55,585 bases of DNA from Eubacterium sp. (GTDB lineage: Bacteria; Bacillota; Clostridia; Acetivibrionales; DSM-1351). Of this stretch, positions 9,065 through 17,222 are shown piece after piece. The stretch covers positions 1 to 55,585 of the forward strand of contig JAQSXC010000015.1 in NCBI GenBank assembly GCA_029266335.1, in the 5' to 3' direction. Within the stretch, counting starts at the first letter, position 1. Every line of letters begins with the position of its first letter. The notes beneath the pieces were generated by a model. It was not told the DNA's origin, did no database searches, and was given only the letters and a program-made list of their open reading frames with translations. A program made the position numbers and the translations under genes.

Positions 9065-9093
9065 TTGCATATTTATGCATTGTGTTATATAAT
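9065..9093 (+). promoter_or_regulatory. argG promoter overlapped by an ArgR-like box
   Basis: TTGCAT (9065-9070), a 17-bp spacer and a perfect TATAAT (9088-9093) form a sigma-A promoter. The palindrome TGCATATTTATGCA (9066-9079) covers the -35 element and resembles one ARG box (TGAAT-W4-ATTCA type, one change per half). A weaker AT-rich half-match lies at 9046-9059. Binding there by an arginine repressor would block the promoter. The 5' leader is about 175 nt, with no T-box recognised. Confidence 0.7.
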
Positions 9094-9274
9094 ACATTTA
9101 TCGACTAAATATCGTCATTGTTACATGCAGCTATTTACCTGCAACGATTTCATAAGATGATATTTATTATATTTTAGCATACTTTTTAAATGTTTTTTTT
9201 TAATTCTTTATAATTTCTATAGTTTCGAGATTAGTTTCGAATGCTGAGTCGGATCAGCAGAAAGGGTGGTTAAA

Positions 9275-10492
9275 ATGAGTACTCAGAAGGAAAAAGTTTT
9301 ATTGGCATACTCAGGTGGACTTGATACTTCAATAATTATTCCATGGTTAAAAGAAAACTATGGCTATGAAGTAATTGCAATGGCTGGAGACGTTGGCCAG
9401 GGCGAAGAGCTTGAACCGTTACATGAAAAAGCAATGAAAACAGGAGCGTCCAAGCTTTACATAGAGGATTTGAAGGAAGAATTCATAACCGACTTTATAT
9501 ATCCAACACTGAAAGCCAATGCCGTATATGAAGGCAAGTATCTTCTCGGAACTTCCTTTGCAAGACCGATAATTGCAAAAAGAATGGTTGAAATTGCGCT
9601 GAAGGAAGGCTGTACTGCTATTTGTCACGGTGCAACCGGCAAAGGTAACGACCAGGTAAGATTTGAACTTACTGTTAAAGCTCTGGCACCGCACCTTAAA
9701 ATAATAGCTCCCTGGAGAATATGGGACATTAAATCCAGAGAAGATGCCATTGACTATGCTGAAGCAAGAAATATTTCAATACCGGTTACCAAAAAGGATA
9801 ACTACAGTATGGACAGAAACCTCTGGCATTTGAGCCATGAAGGCTCTGATCTTGAAGATCCCTGGAATGAGCCACAGTATGATAAAATTCTCAAACTGAT
9901 GGTATCACCTGAAAAGGCTCCAGATGTGCCTACCTATGTTGAAGTTTATTTTGAAAAGGGTATTCCTAAAAAAGTTAATGGTGTTGAGTACAGTCCAATC
10001 GAATTAATGGATGTACTCAACAAAATTGCAGGTGCCAACGGTGTCGGTATAATAGATATGGTTGAAAACAGACTTGTAGGAATGAAGTCCAGAGGCGTTT
10101 ACGAAACTCCAGGCGGAACTGTGCTTTACGCCGCTCACAGAGAAATGGAACTGCTGTGTCTTGACAGAGATACATTGCATTACAAGGATGTTATTGCTCA
10201 GAGATTTGCTGAACTGGTTTATTTCGGACAATGGTACACCCCTCTTCGTGAATCCTTGTCAGCTTTTGTTGATAAGACACAGGAAACTGTAACAGGAACG
10301 GTAAGAATGAAGCTTTATAAAGGAAACTGCATGCCTGCAGGGGCAAAATCAGAGTACTCCCTGTATAATGAAGCAATTGCTACTTTCAGCAAGGATGAAG
10401 TTTACAATCAAAAGGATGCAGAAGGCTTTATCAATCTGTTTGGCCTTCCCATAAAGGTAAGAGCTCAAATGCTTCAAAACAAAGATAAGTAA
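9275..10492 (+). CDS. argG: Argininosuccinate synthase
   Basis: A 405-residue enzyme joining citrulline and aspartate with ATP to argininosuccinate, the penultimate step of arginine synthesis. The ATP pyrophosphatase loop AYSGGLDTS is at residues 10-18, and [15 protein letters not shown] near 116 is the citrulline/aspartate-binding signature. The ATG at 9275 is preferred over the GTG at 9266 because the AAAGGGTGG box ends 5 bases before it. It is followed by argH after a 152-bp gap that holds two strong hairpins, so the two genes may be transcribed together with partial attenuation. Confidence 0.97.
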   Translation: MSTQKEKVLLAYSGGLDTSIIIPWLKENYGYEVIAMAGDVGQGEELEPLHEKAMKTGASKLYIEDLKEEFITDFIYPTLKANAVYEGKYLLGTSFARPIIAKRMVEIALKEGCTAICHGATGKGNDQVRFELTVKALAPHLKIIAPWRIWDIKSREDAIDYAEARNISIPVTKKDNYSMDRNLWHLSHEGSDLEDPWNEPQYDKILKLMVSPEKAPDVPTYVEVYFEKGIPKKVNGVEYSPIELMDVLNKIAGANGVGIIDMVENRLVGMKSRGVYETPGGTVLYAAHREMELLCLDRDTLHYKDVIAQRFAELVYFGQWYTPLRESLSAFVDKTQETVTGTVRMKLYKGNCMPAGAKSEYSLYNEAIATFSKDEVYNQKDAEGFINLFGLPIKVRAQMLQNKDK

Positions 10493-10521
10493 CAGTGTAA
10501 TATAATATGTAATGCTCATTT

Positions 10522-10551
10522 AAGGGGACAATCCGGATGGACTGTCCCTTT
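10522..10551 (+). terminator. Terminator-like hairpin after argG
   Basis: AAGGGGACA (10522-10530) pairs with TGTCCCTTT (10543-10551) with one G-U pair, and the loop adds a small TCC/GGA stem. The downstream T-tract is weak (CTTTATC), so it may terminate only partly or act as an RNA-stability hairpin between argG and argH. Confidence 0.5.
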
Positions 10552-10563
10552 ATCAGGTATAAT

Positions 10564-10615
10564 ATAACAAGGTAAGGAAACTTTTCTATAGTGAAAAATT
10601 TCCTTACCTTGTTAT
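10564..10615 (+). other. Long perfect hairpin between argG and argH
   Basis: A perfect 17-bp stem (10564-10580 with 10599-10615) whose 18-nt loop can pair further (TTTTC/GAAAA). No T-tract follows, so it is not a normal terminator. It lies 30 bases before the argH start region and may control mRNA decay or argH translation. Confidence 0.6.
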
Positions 10616-10644
10616 CATCATTAATGAACGTTGACGGAGGTTTT

Positions 10645-12024
10645 ATGAAACTTTGGGGCGGTAGATTTGAAAAAGGAACTGACAAGCTTGTGGATGATTT
10701 CAACTCCTCCATAAGATTTGACTGCAGAATGTACAAGCAGGATATACTGGGAAGCATAGCTCATTCCAACATGCTCGGTAAATGCGGGATTATTTCAATT
10801 GAAGAAAGCAAGCTGATTCAGGATACCTTGAAAGATATATTGAAGGATATTGAAGAAGGTAAAATCGAATTTGAGGTTGACGCTGAAGATATTCACATGA
10901 ATGTTGAAAAGATTCTCATCTCAAGGATTGGCGATACAGGTAAAAAACTTCACACAGGAAGAAGCCGTAACGACCAGGTTGCCCTGGATATAAGAATGTA
11001 CCTGAAAGATGAAATCACTCTTATAAGTGAAATGCTTCTGGCACTTGAAAATACCATTATTAACATATCGGAAGCAAATACCGATACAATTTTACCCGGC
11101 TATACGCATCTGCAGAGAGCTCAGCCAATAACTTTTGCTCATCATATGATGGCTTATTTTGAAATGTTCAAACGTGATTTTATGCGGTTAGCCGATTGTT
11201 ACTCAAGAATGAACATACTTCCGTTGGGCTCAGGTGCTCTGGCCGGTACCACATACCCCCTTGACAGATACATGGTTGCAAAGGAATTGGGCTTTAATGA
11301 TATTACACAAAACAGTCTGGACGGCGTCAGTGACAGGGATTTTGCCATTGAGCTTGCATCCTGCCTGTCAATTTTGATGATGCATGTCAGCAGGCTAAGT
11401 GAGGAAATTATTCTGTGGTCCTCCCATGAATTTGGTTTTGTTGAGCTTGATGATGCCTATAGCACCGGCAGCAGCATAATGCCTCAGAAAAAGAATCCTG
11501 ATGTGGCAGAGCTGGCAAGAGGTAAAACCGGCAGGGTCTATGGCAGCCTCATGACACTGCTTACAGTCATGAAGTCACTTCCACTTGCATATAACAAAGA
11601 CATGCAGGAGGACAAGGAAGCCATATTTGATGCAGTGGATACAGTCAAAATGTGTCTGCCGGTTTTTTCGAACATGCTGGCCACTATGAAGCTAAGAAAA
11701 GCAAATATGTACAAAGCTGCTCAGGGTGGTTTCACCAACGCAACTGATATTGCAGACTACCTTGTTAAAAAGGGTATTCCTTTCAGAAGTGCACACGAAA
11801 TTATCGGAAAAATGGTGCTTTACTGTATAGAACACAATAAGGCCATTGATGAAATGTGTATGGAAGAATTCAAGAGCTTTTCGGATAAAATCCAGGAAGA
11901 TGTTTATACTGAGATCAGCCTCGAAAAATGTGTTTCAGGCAGAAACCTTCCGGGTGGTCCGGCAGCAGAAACTGTGTCAGCGGCAATAAAAAATGCCCGG
12001 GATTTTATAAATTCAATAAAGTAG
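10645..12024 (+). CDS. argH: Argininosuccinate lyase
   Basis: A 459-residue enzyme of the fumarase/aspartase superfamily that splits argininosuccinate to arginine and fumarate. The start KLWGGRF is the family's typical N-terminus, and ACGGAGG precedes the ATG at 10645; longer upstream frames reach into the intergenic hairpin. Seen: [11 protein letters not shown] near 110, [14 protein letters not shown] near 155 and the signature [11 protein letters not shown] near 280 carrying the catalytic Ser loop. Full length. Followed by a strong terminator at 12037-12078. Confidence 0.97.
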   Translation: MKLWGGRFEKGTDKLVDDFNSSIRFDCRMYKQDILGSIAHSNMLGKCGIISIEESKLIQDTLKDILKDIEEGKIEFEVDAEDIHMNVEKILISRIGDTGKKLHTGRSRNDQVALDIRMYLKDEITLISEMLLALENTIINISEANTDTILPGYTHLQRAQPITFAHHMMAYFEMFKRDFMRLADCYSRMNILPLGSGALAGTTYPLDRYMVAKELGFNDITQNSLDGVSDRDFAIELASCLSILMMHVSRLSEEIILWSSHEFGFVELDDAYSTGSSIMPQKKNPDVAELARGKTGRVYGSLMTLLTVMKSLPLAYNKDMQEDKEAIFDAVDTVKMCLPVFSNMLATMKLRKANMYKAAQGGFTNATDIADYLVKKGIPFRSAHEIIGKMVLYCIEHNKAIDEMCMEEFKSFSDKIQEDVYTEISLEKCVSGRNLPGGPAAETVSAAIKNARDFINSIK

Positions 12025-12036
12025 ACTATTATAAGT

Positions 12037-12078
12037 AAAAACTCCTTATCAAGTCAAGCCGACTAATAAGGAGTTTTT
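12037..12078. terminator. Terminator after argH
   Basis: AAAAACTCCTTAT (12037-12049) pairs perfectly with ATAAGGAGTTTTT (12066-12078), 13 bp, ending in a T-run in plus sense and flanked by an A-run that would serve in minus sense. It starts 12 bases after the argH stop and may work in both directions. Confidence 0.85.
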
Positions 12079-12097
12079 AAATTCTATAAGTATTTAA

Positions 12098-12276
12098 GGA
12101 GCGATCAAATAATAACTTCCCATTTCTTGAGCGGTTATTTTCCGCCCTTCCTGCGTTGTCGAAAAGTACTGCTTCGCAGTACTTCGTTGCAATAAAGCAA
12201 TTATTGCGCCCTCCTCCGCCTTGAAATTACGAAAAATTCCTTGCTCAAGAATCTGGTTTTATTATTTGATTGTTCC
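12098..12276. repeat. 179-bp MITE-like palindromic element
   Basis: The outer 18 bases match in inverted orientation at 16 of 18 positions (12098-12115 with 12259-12276; core ATCAAATAATAA). A second inverted pair lies inside (TTCTTGAGC near 12125, GCTCAAGAA near 12243), and the centre contains AAGTACTGC/GCAGTACTT and GCAATA/TATTGC hairpins. There is no reading frame. It fills the gap between argH and a small minus-strand gene, whose stop codon (12276-12278) touches the element. The layout fits a non-autonomous mobile element or a folded repeat. Confidence 0.65.
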
Positions 12277-12458
12277 TAAGCCAATCTTTTGCTTCCATTT
12301 ATATAAATACTGAGAGAAATGTTATCGGTGTTTATTTGCATCTCTATTCCTGAAATCTGTATCCCTCTATTGCCCAATTGAATTTCTATTTCTCTTTTAA
12401 TGCTTTCCAGCAAATCATTGCCCTTTTCAAAAGTTTTTTTCTTTTGTTTCCAAAACAT
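12276..12458 (-). CDS. Small uncharacterised protein (60 aa)
   Basis: Sixty residues starting FWKQKKK, with a basic N-terminus followed by a mixed region (residues 17-60) of alternating polar and hydrophobic residues that could form a small alpha/beta fold. I do not recognise it. Support for a real gene: a GGGGGG box 5 bases before the ATG, and a 103-residue gene only 19 bp upstream on the same strand, with which it probably shares the promoter at 12862-12891. No membrane segment or cysteines. Confidence 0.6.
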   Translation of the reverse strand: MFWKQKKKTFEKGNDLLESIKREIEIQLGNRGIQISGIEMQINTDNISLSIYINGSKRLA

Positions 12459-12477
12459 ATTTTCCCCCCGAAACTTA

Positions 12478-12789
12478 TTAATTAATTTTTACTTTCTTCT
12501 CCAAGGCCTTACCCAAACTGTACCAGGAATCTCTTAGTTTAAATCTCATTTCTTCATCAAGAGTCCTTTCAATAATATCATTGAGACTCTTTCTCGCCTG
12601 GATATAATCTTTGATGTTAAAGTCTTCCTTTGCAATTATAATTTCTATTTCGGCCAGCCACTCCTTAAGGTGCTCGCTCCCCACATATTCGGAAGTAATC
12701 TTTTTCCTAATGTGAGCTACTACCTGTTTAATAGCTTTGCGCTTTACATCAGTATCGGTTTGTATTTTTTTTATTTGCCTTTGACTCAT
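12478..12789 (-). CDS. Uncharacterised helical protein (103 aa)
   Basis: A 103-residue, highly charged, probably all-helical cytoplasmic protein without cysteines or membrane segments. An AGAGGG box lies before the ATG. I recognise no family. It is the first gene of a two-gene minus-strand unit with the 60-residue protein, and a good sigma-A promoter sits about 75 bp upstream. The short spacing suggests the two products work together. Confidence 0.65.
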   Translation of the reverse strand: MSQRQIKKIQTDTDVKRKAIKQVVAHIRKKITSEYVGSEHLKEWLAEIEIIIAKEDFNIKDYIQARKSLNDIIERTLDEEMRFKLRDSWYSLGKALEKKVKIN

Positions 12790-12861
12790 CTCTATTCCCT
12801 CTCTCTTTTAATCATTCCTTAACACAAACTGTACAAATGCCATATCCAATATTTAACATTA

Positions 12862-12891
12862 ATTATATAATATTCCCATGCTTATTGTAAA
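12862..12891 (-). promoter_or_regulatory. Sigma-A promoter for the two small genes
   Basis: Minus-sense TTTACA (12891-12886), an 18-bp spacer and TATAAT (12867-12862). Transcription would begin near 12855, about 65 bases before the 103-residue gene. Confidence 0.65.
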
Positions 12892-12932
12892 CAATCTAAC
12901 GATGAAATATACCTGTAAACAGGTAAAAAAAG

Positions 12933-12988
12933 GCATATAAAAAACCTCGGCAGCAACATAATTTCAACGTCAGTACCGAGGTATATGC
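12933..12988 (-). terminator. Terminator of the polysaccharide deacetylase gene
   Basis: ACCTCGG and CCGAGGT (about 12943-12982) form the core stem, extended by GCATAT/ATATGC at the base; in minus sense the core is followed by TTTTTTATATG. It lies 28 bases after the stop of the gene at 13017. Confidence 0.75.
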
Positions 12989-13016
12989 TATAAATTTATT
13001 TGAAATAATTTAAGTC

Positions 13017-14186
13017 TTAATATGTTACCAATTGTTTCCCCTTCATCTTCGACATGTCCACATTTTTCTGCTTATCCTTTGGTACTGTGACAGTGTTGGG
13101 ATTGCCATCGCTTATATACTGAGAACTCCCCTTTTTCAATGCGTCCAGCCACCATGCCAAATCACATTCCACCTTTTTTTGTCCGGTAGATCTGACTCTT
13201 GGGAGTGCCATCGGATCAAATTTGGAAGAAACCGGTGATGGCGCCGGATTTGCTCCAACCAGTACAATGGCTGAATGTTTGTATTCCAGGCCTCCATAGT
13301 TCCCATGTATAACGTATTCCTTCAGATTCTTTGATGCATTTCCAAAAGGCAGTGAAAATGTATTAAATGAATATCCGGGTACAATTTCATTCATTAATAC
13401 CTGGTTTCCGCCAACCTCTTCAAGCATTTTCTGGGAGGTTTTCACTTGAGGTAAAGATACATGGGTTTTAGTATGATTCCCTATCTCAAAGCCTTTACCG
13501 ATAAGATAATTAAGTCTGTCAGCCATGTTGCCTGCGCCCGTAAAGGTTTTTACTCCAAGATTTACATAGAAGGTGCCTTCCAAACCAAAATCCGGATGCT
13601 TTTTATTAAATTCCTCCATTATTCCAACCGCTGATTTTGGATTGACTACCAGCTTTCCACCCTGTTCGATCAGATTAAACTGCCCTGAAGTGCCGTCATC
13701 AAAGGTAAATACTATAGGAATACACCCTGCCGGAACGTTAATGTTATTATTAAGCATATCTGACAGACTAACCGGTCTATAGTTCTTTTCATATAGTTCA
13801 GGCAACAGCTTCTCAAACTCAGAGAAAGTTGTTGTATACTCATTATTGCCTTTTGGATAGGTATCAACAAAGTTATGGAACATAACAACCATAATCTGTC
13901 CGCTCTCATTTGGTTTTACCTTGGCATAATCTATAACATCAATTTCTTTTGTATCAGATGCTTGAGCATCCTGTGTATTTTGGGAAGCGGAACTTTCTGA
14001 AGCAGTACTATCAGCAGCCGTATTCTCAGATACACTGTTATCAACCGGTTTGGTCTGTTCAGAAGGCTTGCTCTGGGTATTAACCGAATCAGCAGTAACC
14101 TTGCTGGAATAGAGGTTATTTGTACACCCGGTAAAAACCGATATTATTAGAATTAATGTCAGTATGATTAAATAATTTTTTTTCAT
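13017..14186 (-). CDS. Polysaccharide deacetylase family lipoprotein
   Basis: A 389-residue exported lipoprotein: signal segment with lipobox (VFTGC, Cys near 21), a Ser/Thr/Gln/Ala-rich linker to about residue 85, then a NodB-type carbohydrate esterase 4 domain. Metal and catalytic motifs: FTFDDG near 160 and the zinc-binding HTKTH near 242. Such enzymes remove acetyl groups from peptidoglycan or other wall or plant polysaccharides. The ATG at 14186 is chosen because GGAGATGG precedes it; nine further residues upstream lack a ribosome binding site. It appears to be a single-gene unit with its own terminator. Confidence 0.85.
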   Translation of the reverse strand: MKKNYLIILTLILIISVFTGCTNNLYSSKVTADSVNTQSKPSEQTKPVDNSVSENTAADSTASESSASQNTQDAQASDTKEIDVIDYAKVKPNESGQIMVVMFHNFVDTYPKGNNEYTTTFSEFEKLLPELYEKNYRPVSLSDMLNNNINVPAGCIPIVFTFDDGTSGQFNLIEQGGKLVVNPKSAVGIMEEFNKKHPDFGLEGTFYVNLGVKTFTGAGNMADRLNYLIGKGFEIGNHTKTHVSLPQVKTSQKMLEEVGGNQVLMNEIVPGYSFNTFSLPFGNASKNLKEYVIHGNYGGLEYKHSAIVLVGANPAPSPVSSKFDPMALPRVRSTGQKKVECDLAWWLDALKKGSSQYISDGNPNTVTVPKDKQKNVDMSKMKGKQLVTY

Positions 14187-14269
14187 ATTTCCATCTCCAA
14201 AATATATTTTCATTAGTTTTTCTTTATATCTATTTTATCCTGTTAGTGCTGTTATATAAAAAGAAATAA

Positions 14270-14557
14270 TTAACTTTCAAAATCTACAGCAACAATTGAT
14301 TCCTTAACTGTTTGAATATATTCTCCAAATTTGACATGCTCGGGATGAACCTGATAGGCCTGCATATCTTCTAAAGAATCAAATTTTGAATAGAGCACCA
14401 CATCATAGGATCTCTCTGTATGCAAAATATCTAAACCGACTTCAATCGATTTAATCAATGAAATTTTATCCTTTAAGGCAAGAAGATCAGCTTTTACTTT
14501 CTCAAGAGTCTCCTGACTTTTATCCTTTAATTTAAAAAAAACAACGTGTGTTAGCAT
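14270..14557 (-). CDS. Dabb (stress-responsive A/B barrel) domain protein
   Basis: A 95-residue protein covering a single Dabb domain: it starts LTHVVFFKLKD, has the central GLDILHTERSYDVVLYSKF strand-helix region and ends with HPEHVKFGEYI and a VAVDFE strand, all typical of this small ferredoxin-like dimeric family. Molecular function is usually unknown for bacterial members. GGAGG lies 7 bases before the ATG. It is 83 bp upstream of the deacetylase gene on the same strand and may be cotranscribed. Confidence 0.85.
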   Translation of the reverse strand: MLTHVVFFKLKDKSQETLEKVKADLLALKDKISLIKSIEVGLDILHTERSYDVVLYSKFDSLEDMQAYQVHPEHVKFGEYIQTVKESIVAVDFES

Positions 14558-14731
14558 TATTTTACCTCCAAAATATTTATAGTTTATTTAATTTTAACCT
14601 TTATAATAATAAATAGTCAAACATAAATAGGCAAATTAGGTTATAAATATAGAAAAAAATACTTTTTTATGGTAATATACTAATAGTTTAATCTTTTAAT
14701 AATTTATTATGATAAATTATTAAAATTATCC

Positions 14732-14760
14732 TTGAAAATTATGTAATAGTAGCGTATAAT
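14732..14760 (+). promoter_or_regulatory. Sigma-A promoter with no gene behind it
   Basis: Plus-sense TTGAAA (14732-14737), an exact 17-bp spacer, and TATAAT (14755-14760). No coding frame follows; instead a terminator lies about 100 bases downstream. This is the basis for the small-RNA call at 14767-14865. Confidence 0.7.
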
Positions 14761-14766
14761 TATACA

Positions 14767-14865
14767 ATAAACATGTGTAATAATACATTTAACTAAGCTT
14801 ATATCTATTTTTTGATAAATCCCTATTATTTAAGGGACTGACTTTTGTCAGTCCCCCTTTTTTTT
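14767..14865 (+). ncRNA. Candidate ~100-nt small RNA
   Basis: Between a good sigma-A promoter and a strong intrinsic terminator (GGGACTGAC 14834-14842, TTTT loop, GTCAGTCCC 14847-14855, then CC and eight T) lies about 100 nt without a real reading frame. The terminator's T-run faces the plus strand, while both flanking genes are on the minus strand, so neither needs it. I recognise no Rfam family. The candidate lies immediately beyond the 3' end of the YcdB/SLH gene and could meet its mRNA tail. Confidence 0.55.
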
Positions 14866-14888
14866 ATTTGATAAATTTTTTGAAAATC

Positions 14889-17030
14889 TTATTTGTTGCT
14901 GAGATAATTGTATATTGTAAGAAGTCCATCCAATCTTGATATTTTACTCTTTGGGTTAAAATTCTCTTTGCTGTCACTTATAGCTTTGAATCCTGTAGCT
15001 ATACATACATATCCCAATAAATCAGGACTAATTTTATCTGCATCCTTGTAATCAGATTTATATATGCCTTTAATTTCAGCTACCTGACTCAGTCTCAAAA
15101 ACTTAACAAAGTATTTTGCTGCTGCTTCTCTTGTCAATGCAGCTGTTGGAGCTTTTTCGGCCTTAGTAATGATTCCTGAGCTAATCAGATTGGTATACAT
15201 TTTTTCAACAGCTGTTTCCTTATCTATACTTGCATCAAAGTAGTATAAGTCATTCAGCTTGCTCAAGAGAATGAAATAATCCTTTTGCAGCAGCTCTTCA
15301 TTAGCCTTTAGTTCATTTTCAAAATATCTGATGGATAACTGAGTAAGGATTTTAACCTGGTTTTCAGCGGCCAAACCTTTAATATCAGTATAATCAGCTA
15401 CATTGTCTTCCTTAAATACTACACCTGAATAATTCAGAACTTCACCGGTATCTGCACTTATAATACATGGTTTGTTGTTGTTAACAAAGTATCCGAGTAC
15501 AGCATTCACCTTTACATTCTCAGCAGGTGTAGGAACTGCAATCTTGTTATTAGCAACGTAATCATTTATATATTCAATGCCATAGCCGATTTTGTCAAAC
15601 AATATCTCAGTTGCTTTGTCAACTGAAATGGCTTTCTTAGGATCATCAAATTTTAACTCTTTGGTCCAGTTGGTGTAAACGCTTGTTACATTTCCACTCA
15701 GATTGTCATAAGAGATAGTGATATAATCACCTGGAACCTCCAAGCCATTTTCAACTCTTACATATCTGAAGGCAAACTGGTTTTGTGACTCTTCATCATA
15801 AGTATAATAAGTATCATCATATTTTACCTTTGAATAACTTGAAGGAAATAAATCCTTAAGCATTTCATCGCTTATTTTCTTTGCCTCTTCCTTAGACTTT
15901 TGTGGTTTGGCACCTTCAGGAGAATAGAAATAGGTCCAGAAATCAATAATATCCCCGCTCTTTGCATCCACAGATATGGAAACTTCTCTGGTCTGATTTG
16001 TATCCTTATTTGTTACTTTTGTGTATCGCAGAGACCAAATCAAGGAATCCTTATTTCTCCAGTCTTTTCTCAACTCTGAGCTGGCAAGTGTAAATTCACT
16101 GTCAAGCTTGAATTGGCTTATGGCTCTCAATTTGGTATCCAGCACTTCTTTTGTCAACAAGCCTGACATACCTTTCACTGCATCCAATTCGTCAGGAGTA
16201 AGTACAACTGAAGCTCCGTCGGCAGCAGTGGCCATAGACATCTTTTCCATCATTGATCCGGTATAATTTATTCCAAAGCCGGTTGGAGTTTTTTCAACAT
16301 TACCGGTTATTGCATCAATATACTTGTTTGCATCTTTTGGAATGTAAGCCAGATATGAAACTACTTTATCTTTTTCCGATTTAACATTATAGACCAGTTT
16401 TAAACCCAGCTTTTCTGCAAAGGCCTTTTTAGCCTGCTCAAGGCTGATTATCTTTGAAGCATCTTCAAAAACTACATTTTTGTTGTAACCGCAATTATAG
16501 TTTGTTACCTGACCGGTAAAGTTATTAACATTTATTGAAATTGCGTTTCCATTATAACTAATACCGTTTACCTGTCTGACATAATTAAAGTTGTATTCTC
16601 TATCCTGGGAATTAGGATTATTTTCTACCAGTTTGAATTCAGACAGAAGTTTGGGGTTAAGCTTGTTAATGAATTTTTCAGCTGTTTCCTTACCCTGTTC
16701 CTTTGAGAATTTCGGAATTTTCTTATCATAATAAGAGGAGTACTGATATGATGAGTAGCTTGATATAAAGTTATTCTCATCAATTGTTACATTAATATAC
16801 TTTTGTGCTTCTTCATTACTCCATCCTAAGTTCCATATAACTGTGCCGTCCTGATTGTAGATATTGTAAGTAAATTTGTTGCAGTCTGCCGGAATTTCTA
16901 TTTTTTCCTTTACTGCCTTTATGGCATTTTCAAGCCCCTTATCTGTTGATGTAGAGCTGCTTGCCATTACCGGCGTCATAAATGTAATCAATAAAGTGAC
17001 TACAAGCAGCATTGAAATAATTTTCTTCAA
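14889..17030 (-). CDS. Secreted YcdB/YcdC-repeat protein with C-terminal SLH domains
   Basis: A 713-residue exported protein. A signal peptide (about 1-24, ending VMAS) is followed by two long YcdB/YcdC-type (DUF4901/PepSY-like) repeat regions, about 30-260 and 290-540, each with the recurring 'K..A...A..F' helix and 'F.Y.R...G..' strand pattern. The C-terminus (about 585-713) resembles two S-layer homology domains (LTREAAAKYFVKFL; ISRLDGLLTIYNYL) that would bind secondary wall polymer. It starts with TTG, supported by GAGGGGTGA upstream. PepSY-like domains are thought to inhibit or chaperone proteases, but no protease gene lies nearby. Monocistronic. Confidence 0.8.
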   Translation of the reverse strand: MKKIISMLLVVTLLITFMTPVMASSSTSTDKGLENAIKAVKEKIEIPADCNKFTYNIYNQDGTVIWNLGWSNEEAQKYINVTIDENNFISSYSSYQYSSYYDKKIPKFSKEQGKETAEKFINKLNPKLLSEFKLVENNPNSQDREYNFNYVRQVNGISYNGNAISINVNNFTGQVTNYNCGYNKNVVFEDASKIISLEQAKKAFAEKLGLKLVYNVKSEKDKVVSYLAYIPKDANKYIDAITGNVEKTPTGFGINYTGSMMEKMSMATAADGASVVLTPDELDAVKGMSGLLTKEVLDTKLRAISQFKLDSEFTLASSELRKDWRNKDSLIWSLRYTKVTNKDTNQTREVSISVDAKSGDIIDFWTYFYSPEGAKPQKSKEEAKKISDEMLKDLFPSSYSKVKYDDTYYTYDEESQNQFAFRYVRVENGLEVPGDYITISYDNLSGNVTSVYTNWTKELKFDDPKKAISVDKATEILFDKIGYGIEYINDYVANNKIAVPTPAENVKVNAVLGYFVNNNKPCIISADTGEVLNYSGVVFKEDNVADYTDIKGLAAENQVKILTQLSIRYFENELKANEELLQKDYFILLSKLNDLYYFDASIDKETAVEKMYTNLISSGIITKAEKAPTAALTREAAAKYFVKFLRLSQVAEIKGIYKSDYKDADKISPDLLGYVCIATGFKAISDSKENFNPKSKISRLDGLLTIYNYLSNK

Positions 17031-17153
17031 TCAAATCACCCCTCGTGTTTAATAAAAACCTGTATGTTTGTAAATCTTGCCAACATTGAATTAGACGCAG
17101 CCTTTTTCTGAAAGTTCCATAATTTTCTCAAAATCAAATTAATTATTTAAAGT

Positions 17154-17197
17154 AAAAAGCAGCCTGTGTCATAAGAGTGACCCCAAAAGCTGCTTTT
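17154..17197 (-). terminator. Terminator of the PP2C-LysM gene
   Basis: AAAAAGCAGC (17154-17163) and GCTGCTTTT (17189-17197) pair across a 25-nt loop; in minus sense the stem ends in TTTTT. It lies 26 bases after the gene's stop codon. Confidence 0.65.
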
Positions 17198-17222
17198 AAA
17201 CATATAAGAATGTACAATAATA

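Noticed and set aside
9261-9270. AGGGTGG before argG as a T-box core
   Set aside because: It is the ribosome binding site. There is no ACC following, no stem I and no terminator in the leader.
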